Source: Oscillospiraceae bacterium
GTDB lineage: Bacteria > Bacillota > Clostridia > Oscillospirales > Ruminococcaceae
Length of the DNA stretch: 5,738 bases
Direction of reading: 5' to 3'
NCBI GenBank assembly: GCA_029062865.1
Contig: JAIDPG010000133.1
Location: 1 to 5,738, forward strand
The translations under genes were made by a program, and so were the position numbers. A model generated the notes under the pieces. That model was not told the DNA's origin and ran no database searches. It worked only from the letters and a program-made list of their open reading frames with translations. This document shows positions 1 to 5,726 of this stretch, one piece after another (position 1 is the stretch's first letter; each line of letters begins with the position of its first letter).

Positions 1-829
1 CCGTAAATTTAAGTTTTTTCAAAGCAAAAAAATTCCCCACAATAAGCAATGACAAAAACATTCCGAAATAGAAGAATGAAGCCCACATCGGATAGACAGG
101 CTCGCTTAAAATCTCGGTGTAATGCAGCCAGATTATCGTGTTCGCGGTAGGAAAAGCCCACTTTATCGGCGAGTAAAGCGCCGTTGTGACCGTCCCGAGG
201 GCCATTACAAGAATAGCTCCGGCAAGTCCCGCCGCGTTTCCGAAAAGGATTTTCAGCAGATAAATTATCAGCGCGAGCGAAAGCAAATACGCTGCTAAAA
301 GCGCACTCGTCTGCCACACAGCGGTCATCATCGGGATCTGATTGTAGAGATTTGACGGCAGAAGCTGACTGTCAAAGCTCGCCGCCTCGTCCGGGAAACG
401 CGCGTTGTATTTGCGGATCGCTTCGCTCCATTCCGTCCCGAAATGTCCGCCCGAAAACAGCATACTTGCCACAAAGATCGCCGCCAGAAACGTTATTATC
501 GCCATTATCAGAAACAAAATCTGCCCGCAAAGCCAGTTCTTTTTTCCTGTTCTCGAAACGCTGAACAGCGAGCTTCCGTCCAGTCTTGGATAATCCGATA
601 ACAAAACCAAAAAAACAAGCGGCATAAAAAGCGTCAGCGCGCCGGAATTTCCCACGGCTATATACGGCTCAAAGATTATCATCGTGTCGCCGAATTTTTC
701 GGCGCGCGCCGCCAACGGGTCAATAGCGAGCGTTTTTATAAATATCAGCAGAATTCCCAGAATTATCACACGCGGGTTTGTAATCCAGCCGACAAATTCC
801 GTCCTTGCCACTCCCCATATTTTACGCAC
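1..829 (-). CDS. ABC-2-type transporter permease subunit 2 (GTG start, C-terminus cut by window edge)
   Basis: This integral membrane protein has 276 codons visible and no stop before base 1. Hand translation shows six hydrophobic segments at about residues 21-38, 62-78, 101-125, 168-196, 200-219 and 247-270. The loop between segments 2 and 3 is polar and basic (LSDYPRLDGSS, then SRTGKKNW). This matches the cytoplasmic coupling loop of ABC-2 permeases, where a Ser-Arg and a Lys precede helix 3. An outside loop of about 40 residues follows segment 3. After segment 6 comes KKLKF, so few residues are probably missing. The GTG at 829 is preferred because AGGAG at 838-842 lies 8 bases upstream; the in-frame GTG at 838 would overlap that site. 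The gene overlaps the end of permease 1 by 8 bases, which suggests translational coupling and a heterodimer. That it is a six-helix permease is fairly sure; the substrate is unknown. Confidence 0.85.
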   Translation of the reverse strand, partial: MRKIWGVARTEFVGWITNPRVIILGILLIFIKTLAIDPLAARAEKFGDTMIIFEPYIAVGNSGALTLFMPLVFLVLLSDYPRLDGSSLFSVSRTGKKNWLCGQILFLIMAIITFLAAIFVASMLFSGGHFGTEWSEAIRKYNARFPDEAASFDSQLLPSNLYNQIPMMTAVWQTSALLAAYLLSLALIIYLLKILFGNAAGLAGAILVMALGTVTTALYSPIKWAFPTANTIIWLHYTEILSEPVYPMWASFFYFGMFLSLLIVGNFFALKKLKFT

Positions 830-1661
830 CGCAATCACTCCTTTTCATCGAAATTATTAAGTATATCGCGAATAAAAATACAAATAAAGTCGCGAACAAA
901 ACAATCACCGAAACACAATTAAATTCGTTGATCCGGATAATTCCGTCGGGGTTTATCGCGTTTATGAGCTTCAGCGTTTTTGCGTCGGGAATTCCCGATG
1001 CAAAGCCATTCTGCATAATTTTTTGATACGTCTGAGTAAGCCCGTATTTTATAAAAAACGGTATGCACATTATCAGATATTTGTTTCGGAGAACGCTTGT
1101 AAGGAGCATCGCGGGAACGCTCCAGAACGCGCCGTAGCACCACATTTCGAGCAGCAGCTTCGGGAAATTGAATGTCGTTCCCTCAAGCATCATCGCCGCG
1201 AAGTCCGACATTTCCGAAACGCTCGGGAAAAGCGGAAAAGCAATCGCCGCGAAAAGCGTGTAGCCAAGTGCCGTCGCGGTTCCCGCGGAGATTACTCCCG
1301 CGAAGAATTCCGCGATGTAATATTTCAGCTTCGACGCGCGGAATATTTGGAAACGCAGGGCGTTTTCGTCGCGCTCGGTCGTAATGATCGGCACGAAGCA
1401 GAACGCCCCCAAAATCGGCGCGAACAGCATAAACCAGCCCGTCCGCGCGTTCTGCACGACGGATATATTGCAAAACTCAAATTCCTTGGCGAGCTCCTCC
1501 CGCGTAAAATCATGAAGTCCGCGAATTACCGAATAGCGGTTCATCGTGTTGTAATCAATGTGTACGTCCGCAGCGAACAGCAGGACAACGGTCATTATCA
1601 CGCACAGCCAAAAGCCGCGCGAGGTTATTATTTTTTTCAAGATTACACAAACCGTTCTCAT
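822..1661 (-). CDS. ABC-2-type transporter permease subunit 1
   Basis: This 279-residue integral membrane protein has six predicted helices at about 15-32, 75-93, 113-145, 167-190, 193-210 and 248-271. An outside loop of about 40 residues lies between helices 1 and 2. The helix 2-3 loop (about 94-112) is charged: TTERDEN, then RFQIFRASKLKYY, which resembles the coupling-helix region of ABC-2 permeases where the ATPase docks. The short basic C-terminus (MKRSDCGA) fits a cytoplasmic end. The ATG start has AAGGAG 5 bases upstream, overlapping the stop of lipoprotein C, and only 2 bases separate the two genes. Its stop lies inside the start of permease 2. The two permeases share size and topology but little obvious sequence identity, as expected for two different halves of one transporter. 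The family call comes from topology and loop pattern, not from a diagnostic motif. The substrate is unknown, and an ATPase partner is needed but not seen. Confidence 0.88.
   Translation of the reverse strand: MRTVCVILKKIITSRGFWLCVIMTVVLLFAADVHIDYNTMNRYSVIRGLHDFTREELAKEFEFCNISVVQNARTGWFMLFAPILGAFCFVPIITTERDENALRFQIFRASKLKYYIAEFFAGVISAGTATALGYTLFAAIAFPLFPSVSEMSDFAAMMLEGTTFNFPKLLLEMWCYGAFWSVPAMLLTSVLRNKYLIMCIPFFIKYGLTQTYQKIMQNGFASGIPDAKTLKLINAINPDGIIRINEFNCVSVIVLFATLFVFLFAIYLIISMKRSDCGA
838..845 (-). promoter_or_regulatory. Ribosome binding site that decides the GTG start of permease 2
   Basis: AAAAGGAG ends 8 bases before the GTG at 829. The other in-frame GTG begins at 838, inside this site, so it cannot be served by it. 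This sets the start of permease 2 at 829, inside the last codons of permease 1. Confidence 0.75.
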
Positions 1662-1663
1662 GA

Positions 1664-2914
1664 CTACTCCTTATAGCTCTCGAACTCGTCATTCAGTACA
1701 TTCACATAACAGCTGTAATTGCAATTATCATTAGGGTTGTAAAGCATAAGCTTCCACGCCGGAAATACAGGATATTTTGTTTCCCCAAGCTTTCCGCTCC
1801 CTCCGATGTCATCGTCCATACAGTAAACAAGCATCGCCGCTTTCACCTCGAAATCCACGTGTGCCGACATTTTTTCGGCGGTGATCTCCACGGCGTTTTC
1901 AAAAGGGATTATTTCGGAAAATTGCTGTTCTTCCATTATTGTCGCGGTTTTAAAGGTTCCGTAAATAAAATCCACGTCGTCGCTTTTTATCATTGCGCCG
2001 ATTCCCATGTCGCGATTGTCGCGCCCGCCGTGGCTTCCCGAAACGACATAATCAAACGGGATACTGTCGTAAATTCGTGACGTGGTGAAATTGCAGCAAT
2101 AAAGTTCTTCGTTGATTTTGTAAACCTGAACATCGTTTACGTGAACCGAATAAACGCTTCCAACCGAGCAGGGGAGCATCTCGACGTAATTTTTAAAAAA
2201 CGCGACAGCGTCTTTTATCGATACTTCCTTGTCGAGCAGCCTGAACTTTTCCTCGCTTGTCGGCGAATAATTTCCGACTTTTTCGAAATAATACGACGGC
2301 ATAAAAATATCGCTTCCATACGAAGAAGCAAGCCCCATTTGATACGCGATTTTGCGCCCCTCATTTTTGTTTATCGTTGTGATATCGCTTCCGAACGGGC
2401 TTCGGAGAGCCGCCGCGACGCGGTCCTCCTTGTTGGTTTTGGATTCGTCATAATAGAACAAATAGAAAACCTCGCCGTTCAAAAGCGCGTCGTAATTTTC
2501 ATAAACCTTTTTGTCGATGTCGCTCTCACCAACATAATAAAAACAGCTTTCGTCAAATTCGTGATCGGGGAAAAGATATTCAAACGCGGCGCGGAAGTCC
2601 TCGACGCTTTCCGCAAAAGGCAACTGCGCCGTGGTGCCGCTATAAAACGTGCTGACGTGATCGATGCTCTTCGGAATATCCGTGAAAATATCCTCGGAGG
2701 CTTTCAGCCTTGAATTGTTGATTATGTCGGCGATCTCCTCGTTTGAATAGTTGATCCTTGTGTTCTCGTGCTTTACCGGCGCGGCGATAGCCGAGGCTTC
2801 ATTGCCGAGACTGCTGCTTCCCGAATGGCTCAAATCGGAGGTGTCTACGTTTTTGCAAGCCGACAATCCAAGTGTTAGAATTACTGCAGTAATTATATTA
2901 AGACTTTTTTTCAT
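1664..2914 (-). CDS. Surface lipoprotein C, paralogue of lipoprotein B; function unknown
   Basis: This is a 416-residue predicted lipoprotein. Residues 1-20 form a type II signal peptide (MKK, hydrophobic core, LSAC lipobox) with Cys20 as the lipid anchor. A Ser/Gly/Ala-rich linker runs to about residue 47. It aligns with lipoprotein B along its length: KHEN and INY (48-56), YLFPDHEFDESC (113-124), RSPFGSD (171-177), LLDKEVSIKDAVAFF (226-240), SRIYDSIPF (279-287), IKSDDVDFIYG (309-319) and AWKLMLYNPNDN (386-397) before YVNV. Residues about 221-290 and 333-413 look like two helix-then-strands units, possibly PepSY/YcdB-like; that is inference from pattern only. The ATG at 2914 is supported by AAGGAG 6 bases upstream. 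Permease 1 follows after 2 bases, so the protein probably serves that transporter outside the membrane as a ligand binder, sensor or immunity factor. I do not recognise a named family. Confidence 0.9.
   Translation of the reverse strand: MKKSLNIITAVILTLGLSACKNVDTSDLSHSGSSSLGNEASAIAAPVKHENTRINYSNEEIADIINNSRLKASEDIFTDIPKSIDHVSTFYSGTTAQLPFAESVEDFRAAFEYLFPDHEFDESCFYYVGESDIDKKVYENYDALLNGEVFYLFYYDESKTNKEDRVAAALRSPFGSDITTINKNEGRKIAYQMGLASSYGSDIFMPSYYFEKVGNYSPTSEEKFRLLDKEVSIKDAVAFFKNYVEMLPCSVGSVYSVHVNDVQVYKINEELYCCNFTTSRIYDSIPFDYVVSGSHGGRDNRDMGIGAMIKSDDVDFIYGTFKTATIMEEQQFSEIIPFENAVEITAEKMSAHVDFEVKAAMLVYCMDDDIGGSGKLGETKYPVFPAWKLMLYNPNDNCNYSCYVNVLNDEFESYKE
1667..1672 (-). promoter_or_regulatory. Ribosome binding site of permease 1
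   Basis: AAGGAG lies immediately before the TAG stop of lipoprotein C and 5 bases before the permease ATG at 1661, so lipoprotein and permease synthesis should be coupled. Confidence 0.85.
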
Positions 2915-3008
2915 CGTAATCTCCTTTTAATGTTGAGGGTAAAGCAGTACAAATCAAGCGTTCGTTCAGCAGTGCCGGACGTTTTATAAACGCTGCAATT
3001 CGTGCCAT
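2898..3008 (-). CDS. Possible 36-residue small ORF bridging lipoproteins B and C
   Basis: The sequence TGATG places an ATG on the last base of lipoprotein B's stop codon. AAGGAGG (3015-3021) lies 6 bases upstream, inside B's final Glu-Gly-Gly codons. The reading frame runs 36 codons, across the whole B/C gap, and stops at TAA 17 bases inside lipoprotein C in another frame. The peptide starts MARIAAFIKRPALLNER and ends GDYDEKKS. It has no signal peptide, no convincing membrane helix and no family I recognise. In favour are the near-ideal ribosome site, the start-stop overlap and the fact that it fills the only sizeable gap in the operon. Against it are its short length, and the purine run is also explained by the codons it encodes. 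It may be a real small protein, a translational relay that keeps ribosomes moving into lipoprotein C, or chance. Confidence 0.33.
   Translation of the reverse strand: MARIAAFIKRPALLNERLICTALPSTLKGDYDEKKS
2921..2926 (-). promoter_or_regulatory. Ribosome binding site of lipoprotein C
   Basis: AAGGAG lies 6 bases before the ATG at 2914 and fixes that start. It sits inside the candidate small ORF, so ribosomes translating that ORF would pass over it and could re-initiate on lipoprotein C. Confidence 0.85.
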
Positions 3009-4345
3009 CAGCGACCTCCTTCAAACTCTCCCGTAAGCGCGTTTACATAGGCAGCATACGTTAAATTATCGTTCGGATTGAGCATTGTCAGCTTCCACGA
3101 CGGATAAACTGGATACAGCGTTTCGCCTACTTTGCTGCTAACGCCCACATTGGGTTTGTATCGGTAGATCAGCTCCGCCCTTGTTACCTCAAAACCAACG
3201 TAGCCGGTCATTTTTTCCGATACGGTTGTAACAGCTTCCTCAAACGAAACAAATTGAGTATGCTGCGTCTCATCGTATGCTTTGTATGCGCTAAACGGCG
3301 CGTATATATGGTCTATGTCGCTGCTCTGAACCATGATTCCGTACGACATATCCCTGTTAAGTCCGTCAATATTGCAGCCGTCCCAGACGCTATTAAAATG
3401 TATTCCGTCATAAATTCTCGAGTTTGTAAATTCAAACCCGTAATGCTCCTTGTCAAGCCTGTAAACGTCCACGTTATTCACGTGTATCCCAAATATCGGC
3501 TCTTCGGAAGCGGGAATTGACGCAACATATTTTTCAAAGAACAACACCGCGTCTTTTATTGAAATTTCCTTATCAAGAAGCATAAACGTCTCCTCGCTGT
3601 CGGGCGGATATGAGCCGACAAATTCAAAGCCGAAATCGGAGTCTTTCAATCGGTATTGCTCATACGCGTAATATTTATCCTCCCCATTTTGATTAGCGGT
3701 AAGCTTATTGCATACGCCCTTGTTGAATACGCAATAATCGTTTCCGAACGGACTGCGGTAAAACAAGGAAACGCTGTCCTCGCGCGGGAATTGTTCCTCG
3801 GTATACATCAAATTCCGCATTAAATCCGGGTCGCCAAGTGTTCCGTTTAAATACGCGCCTAAATTGTCATCGTTTTTAAGAGAGTGAAACCTTGTCTTGA
3901 ATATATCCTCTTCTTCGGGGTTTTCGTCCTTCATTACGGCGTGAGCGTACAGGCAGTTTTCGTCAAGCTCGTGAGCAGGAAAAAGATACTTGAAAACGCG
4001 TTTGAATTCCTCTAATTCCTTTTCGGGCGCCAGCTGATAGGACGTACTGTAGAAAAATTCGGATAAATGGTCAATAGTTTTCGGCGCGGAAACGTAAAAA
4101 TAATCGCCGCTTACTTTCAGGTTTGAATTGCGCTCGATTATCTCCCGCGCCTCCCCTCTTGTATAATCCACACGCGGATTGTCGTGCTTTATAACGGGAG
4201 TTTTGGTTTCTTCAATTCCGGGAGCGGAGCCTTCGCCGATTGAAGCATCGATGGAAGCGGCACTTGAGCTGCTGTCCCGCTTATCGCAGGCTGTGCAGCA
4301 AATCAGAACGCATATTAACGCAAAAATAGCTGTTGTTTTTATCAT
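3008..4345 (-). CDS. Surface lipoprotein B, paralogue of lipoprotein C; function unknown
   Basis: This is a 445-residue predicted lipoprotein. The signal peptide is residues 1-20 (MIK, hydrophobic core, then CTAC) with Cys20 as the expected lipid anchor; Cys rather than Leu/Val/Ile at -3 is unusual. A Ser/Ala/Glu-rich linker follows to about residue 53. Blocks shared with lipoprotein C include KHDNPRVDY (53-61), YLFPAHELDENC (120-131), YRSPFGND (196-203), LLDKEISIKDAVLFF (256-270), SRIYDGIHF (309-317) and SWKLTMLNPNDN (416-427), then TYAAYVN. It is 29 residues longer than C, mainly from an insertion in the acidic segment around 139-190. The ending ALTGEFE resembles the last strand of PepSY-type domains (usually DxxTGE), which is suggestive only. 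The start is set by AGGAGG 7 bases before the ATG, overlapping the stop of lipoprotein A. It is not assigned to any named family. Confidence 0.9.
   Translation of the reverse strand: MIKTTAIFALICVLICCTACDKRDSSSSAASIDASIGEGSAPGIEETKTPVIKHDNPRVDYTRGEAREIIERNSNLKVSGDYFYVSAPKTIDHLSEFFYSTSYQLAPEKELEEFKRVFKYLFPAHELDENCLYAHAVMKDENPEEEDIFKTRFHSLKNDDNLGAYLNGTLGDPDLMRNLMYTEEQFPREDSVSLFYRSPFGNDYCVFNKGVCNKLTANQNGEDKYYAYEQYRLKDSDFGFEFVGSYPPDSEETFMLLDKEISIKDAVLFFEKYVASIPASEEPIFGIHVNNVDVYRLDKEHYGFEFTNSRIYDGIHFNSVWDGCNIDGLNRDMSYGIMVQSSDIDHIYAPFSAYKAYDETQHTQFVSFEEAVTTVSEKMTGYVGFEVTRAELIYRYKPNVGVSSKVGETLYPVYPSWKLTMLNPNDNLTYAAYVNALTGEFEGGR
3015..3021 (-). promoter_or_regulatory. Shine-Dalgarno-like AAGGAGG at the end of lipoprotein B
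   Basis: This full-strength site lies within the Glu-Gly-Gly codons of lipoprotein B, 6 bases before an ATG that overlaps B's stop codon. It is too far (about 100 bases) to serve lipoprotein C, which has its own site. It therefore supports translation of the 36-codon small ORF, unless the purine run is only a by-product of the codons. Confidence 0.45.
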
Positions 4346-4352
4346 ATGGTTT

Positions 4353-4358
4353 CCTCCT
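4353..4358 (-). promoter_or_regulatory. Ribosome binding site of lipoprotein B
   Basis: AGGAGG lies 7 bases before the ATG at 4345. Its first base is the last base of lipoprotein A's TGA stop, so ribosomes finishing A are placed directly on B's start site. Confidence 0.85.
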
Positions 4359-5623
4359 CATATATGCTTGAAATAGAAAAAGCTTTCATCCCGCACATTG
4401 ACATATGCAACGTATGTCCAATTATCGTTCGGGTTGAACAGCTCGAATTTCCAATGAACCGCGGCGGTATTCGGTTCGCCGTTCACGCCCTGTTTAACGC
4501 AATAAACAAGCGACGTATCAAGTACATCAAATTTAATTTCTGAGGACAGACTTTTTGAAACAATATCTGCGGCAAGCTTTAGCGAAACATAGCTCTGCGC
4601 CTCTTTTTCAATTGGCGTGATCACACGGTTTATATCGTTCAAAAAACAGAATTCCACCTCGTCCGATCTTACCATAAGAGCCTGTGAAGATGTGAATAGA
4701 TATTCGTTTCCGTCCGAAAAGTCGGATGCCCTGCCCTCAAAATTTATACTGTCGAATGGTATACCGTTATAGGTGGTCGTAGGGTAAAACAAGATACCCT
4801 CGGTATTGTCATCAATCCGGAGAATTCTTCCGGAGGCAGTCATAAATACATCGCCTGTATTAAAAGGTGCTTCGTTCAAATATTTTTCGCAGTATGCGGC
4901 AGCTTCATCAATCGCCGTTTCCTTGTCCACGAGCTTTATGCTTAACGATTTGGATACGGAAAAGGTTTCACTGTAGGAAAAGCTGTCGGTCGGGAACCAG
5001 CCGGGATTGCTTACAGTCCGTTCCACTTTGCTCAAAAGGTTTCCGCGATTTATTTTTATATAGTTTCCATCTGAGGTGCACTCCAAATCCGTTCCGTCAT
5101 TGTCCGTACTGAAATCCCAGCCGGAACCAAAGCCCAGAAAATCGAGTTTGATGTCGCCGGTTTTAATCCTCTCATAATTGTCATTCTCATATAAACCGCT
5201 TAAAACAAACTCCGGTTGGGAAATAAAACGGAAATTATTCTTGTCGTTAAAACTCTCATATTCCGAAAACAGATGTGTTGAGACCTTATCGAAATAATCC
5301 AGAAATTCAATATTATTTGAATAAAGTTCGCATCCCTTTTCAACACTCAAATCGTAAATCCCGCCAATTCCGTCCGGCATCAAAAGAGATGCGTTCGACC
5401 AATCAAGATTTACATATTCCGTATTTTTGCAGAGTTCAAAATCCGCGTCATAATTTTCCGTGACGGTTTTTACATTGCTGTCCGTGCTTTCAGGATCACG
5501 TTCAATTTTTACGGAATTTTCCGTACCGATTGTTTCCCCCGATACGCCGGATTTGCTTTTGCCGCATCCAGTGCAGTTAATTAAAATGATAGTTGAAAAA
5601 ATGATAGAAACGATTTTTTTCAT
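4358..5623 (-). CDS. Surface lipoprotein A, divergent member of the same family; first gene of the operon
   Basis: This is a 421-residue predicted lipoprotein. The signal peptide is residues 1-20 (MKK, Ile/Leu-rich core, CTGC), with Cys20 as the lipid anchor and an unusual Cys at -3. A polar linker runs to about residue 58. The N-terminal half (about 60-215) is not obviously similar to B and C and lacks their RSPFG and LFPxHE blocks. The C-terminal half is clearly related: KLVDKETAIDEAAAYCEKYL (230-249), YNGIPF (285-290), MVRSDEVEF (317-325), LVYCV (372-376) and WKFELFNPNDN (391-401), then TYVAYVNV. It therefore looks like a family member with a replaced or fast-evolving N-terminal region. 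AAAGGA lies 7 bases before the ATG. Lipoprotein B follows after 12 bases. Several stretches of the gene look more A+T-rich than the permease genes. Function is unknown; a role outside the membrane beside the downstream permeases is inferred from context. Confidence 0.88.
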   Translation of the reverse strand: MKKIVSIIFSTIILINCTGCGKSKSGVSGETIGTENSVKIERDPESTDSNVKTVTENYDADFELCKNTEYVNLDWSNASLLMPDGIGGIYDLSVEKGCELYSNNIEFLDYFDKVSTHLFSEYESFNDKNNFRFISQPEFVLSGLYENDNYERIKTGDIKLDFLGFGSGWDFSTDNDGTDLECTSDGNYIKINRGNLLSKVERTVSNPGWFPTDSFSYSETFSVSKSLSIKLVDKETAIDEAAAYCEKYLNEAPFNTGDVFMTASGRILRIDDNTEGILFYPTTTYNGIPFDSINFEGRASDFSDGNEYLFTSSQALMVRSDEVEFCFLNDINRVITPIEKEAQSYVSLKLAADIVSKSLSSEIKFDVLDTSLVYCVKQGVNGEPNTAAVHWKFELFNPNDNWTYVAYVNVRDESFFYFKHI

Positions 5624-5630
5624 AATTATT

Positions 5631-5636
5631 TCCTTT
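5631..5636 (-). promoter_or_regulatory. Ribosome binding site of lipoprotein A
   Basis: AAAGGA lies 7 bases before the ATG at 5623. It is the weakest site in the operon, lacking the final G of AAGGAG. Confidence 0.7.
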
Positions 5637-5659
5637 CAAAAAATACGTTATGCCGTGCG

Positions 5660-5668
5660 CCCTAAGGG
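5660..5668. repeat. Small dyad CCCTAAGGG
   Basis: Four-base arms CCCT/AGGG surround a single base, about 40 bases before the start codon of lipoprotein A. It is too short to be a terminator and could be part of an operator or of an interspersed repeat. Confidence 0.3.
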
Positions 5669-5670
5669 AC

Positions 5671-5678
5671 TTTGCAAA
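5671..5678. repeat. Perfect 8-base palindrome TTTGCAAA
   Basis: This lies 48 bases before the first gene and resembles the TTTGCGCAAA palindrome further upstream. Its core TTGCAA also doubles as a weak -35-like hexamer, so the two readings are alternatives. Confidence 0.3.
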
Positions 5679-5695
5679 CCCGCCCAATTTTCCAT

Positions 5696-5709
5696 TCTAC
5701 CTGTGTAGA
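5696..5709. repeat. Inverted repeat TCTAC-N4-GTAGA
   Basis: Two perfect 5-base arms are separated by 4 bases. On the minus strand the element reads TCTACACAGGTAGA and overlaps the candidate -10 box TAGAAT (5694-5699). It is too short and has no T-run to act as a terminator; an operator is the more plausible role if it has one. Confidence 0.35.
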
Positions 5710-5716
5710 CAGATTT

Positions 5717-5726
5717 TTTGCGCAAA
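5717..5726. repeat. Perfect 10-base palindrome TTTGCGCAAA
   Basis: The sequence reads the same on both strands and lies about 95 bases before the first start codon. A related, shorter palindrome, TTTGCAAA, sits at 5671-5678; both have TTTGC/GCAAA half sites, and their centres are 47 bases apart. A pair of similar dyads upstream of an operon is compatible with a regulator binding site, but short A/T-flanked palindromes also arise by chance. Confidence 0.35.

Noticed and set aside
9..317. A 102-codon minus-strand open frame at the left edge
   Set aside because: It overlaps, in another frame, the longer GTG-started permease 2, whose translation has six well-formed hydrophobic segments.
985..998. 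Perfect 14-base palindrome TCGGGAATTCCCGA
   Set aside because: It lies inside permease 1, encoding Ser-Gly-Ile-Pro-Asp, with no T-run or promoter context; most likely chance.
1023..1676. A 217-codon open frame on the plus strand opposite permease 1
   Set aside because: Its product is extremely rich in Arg, His and Glu and has no family pattern. The minus-strand frame has clean membrane helices and a good ribosome site, so this is an antisense shadow.
2141..2713. A 190-codon open frame on the plus strand opposite lipoprotein C
   Set aside because: No ribosome site or recognisable domain, and the minus-strand gene aligns with its paralogue throughout this stretch.
2903..2914. A-AAA-AAG slippery heptamer in the small ORF frame, just after the AAGGAG of lipoprotein C (dnaX-like layout)
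   Set aside because: A -1 slip leads to a stop within a few codons and does not enter the lipoprotein C frame. The run is explained by the Lys-Lys codons of the signal peptide.
2943..2995. Possible terminator hairpin in the gap between lipoproteins B and C (CGTTT-ATA-AAACG and distant GCAG/CTGC arms)
   Set aside because: The stem is short and A/T-rich with no following T-run, so an intrinsic terminator is not supported.
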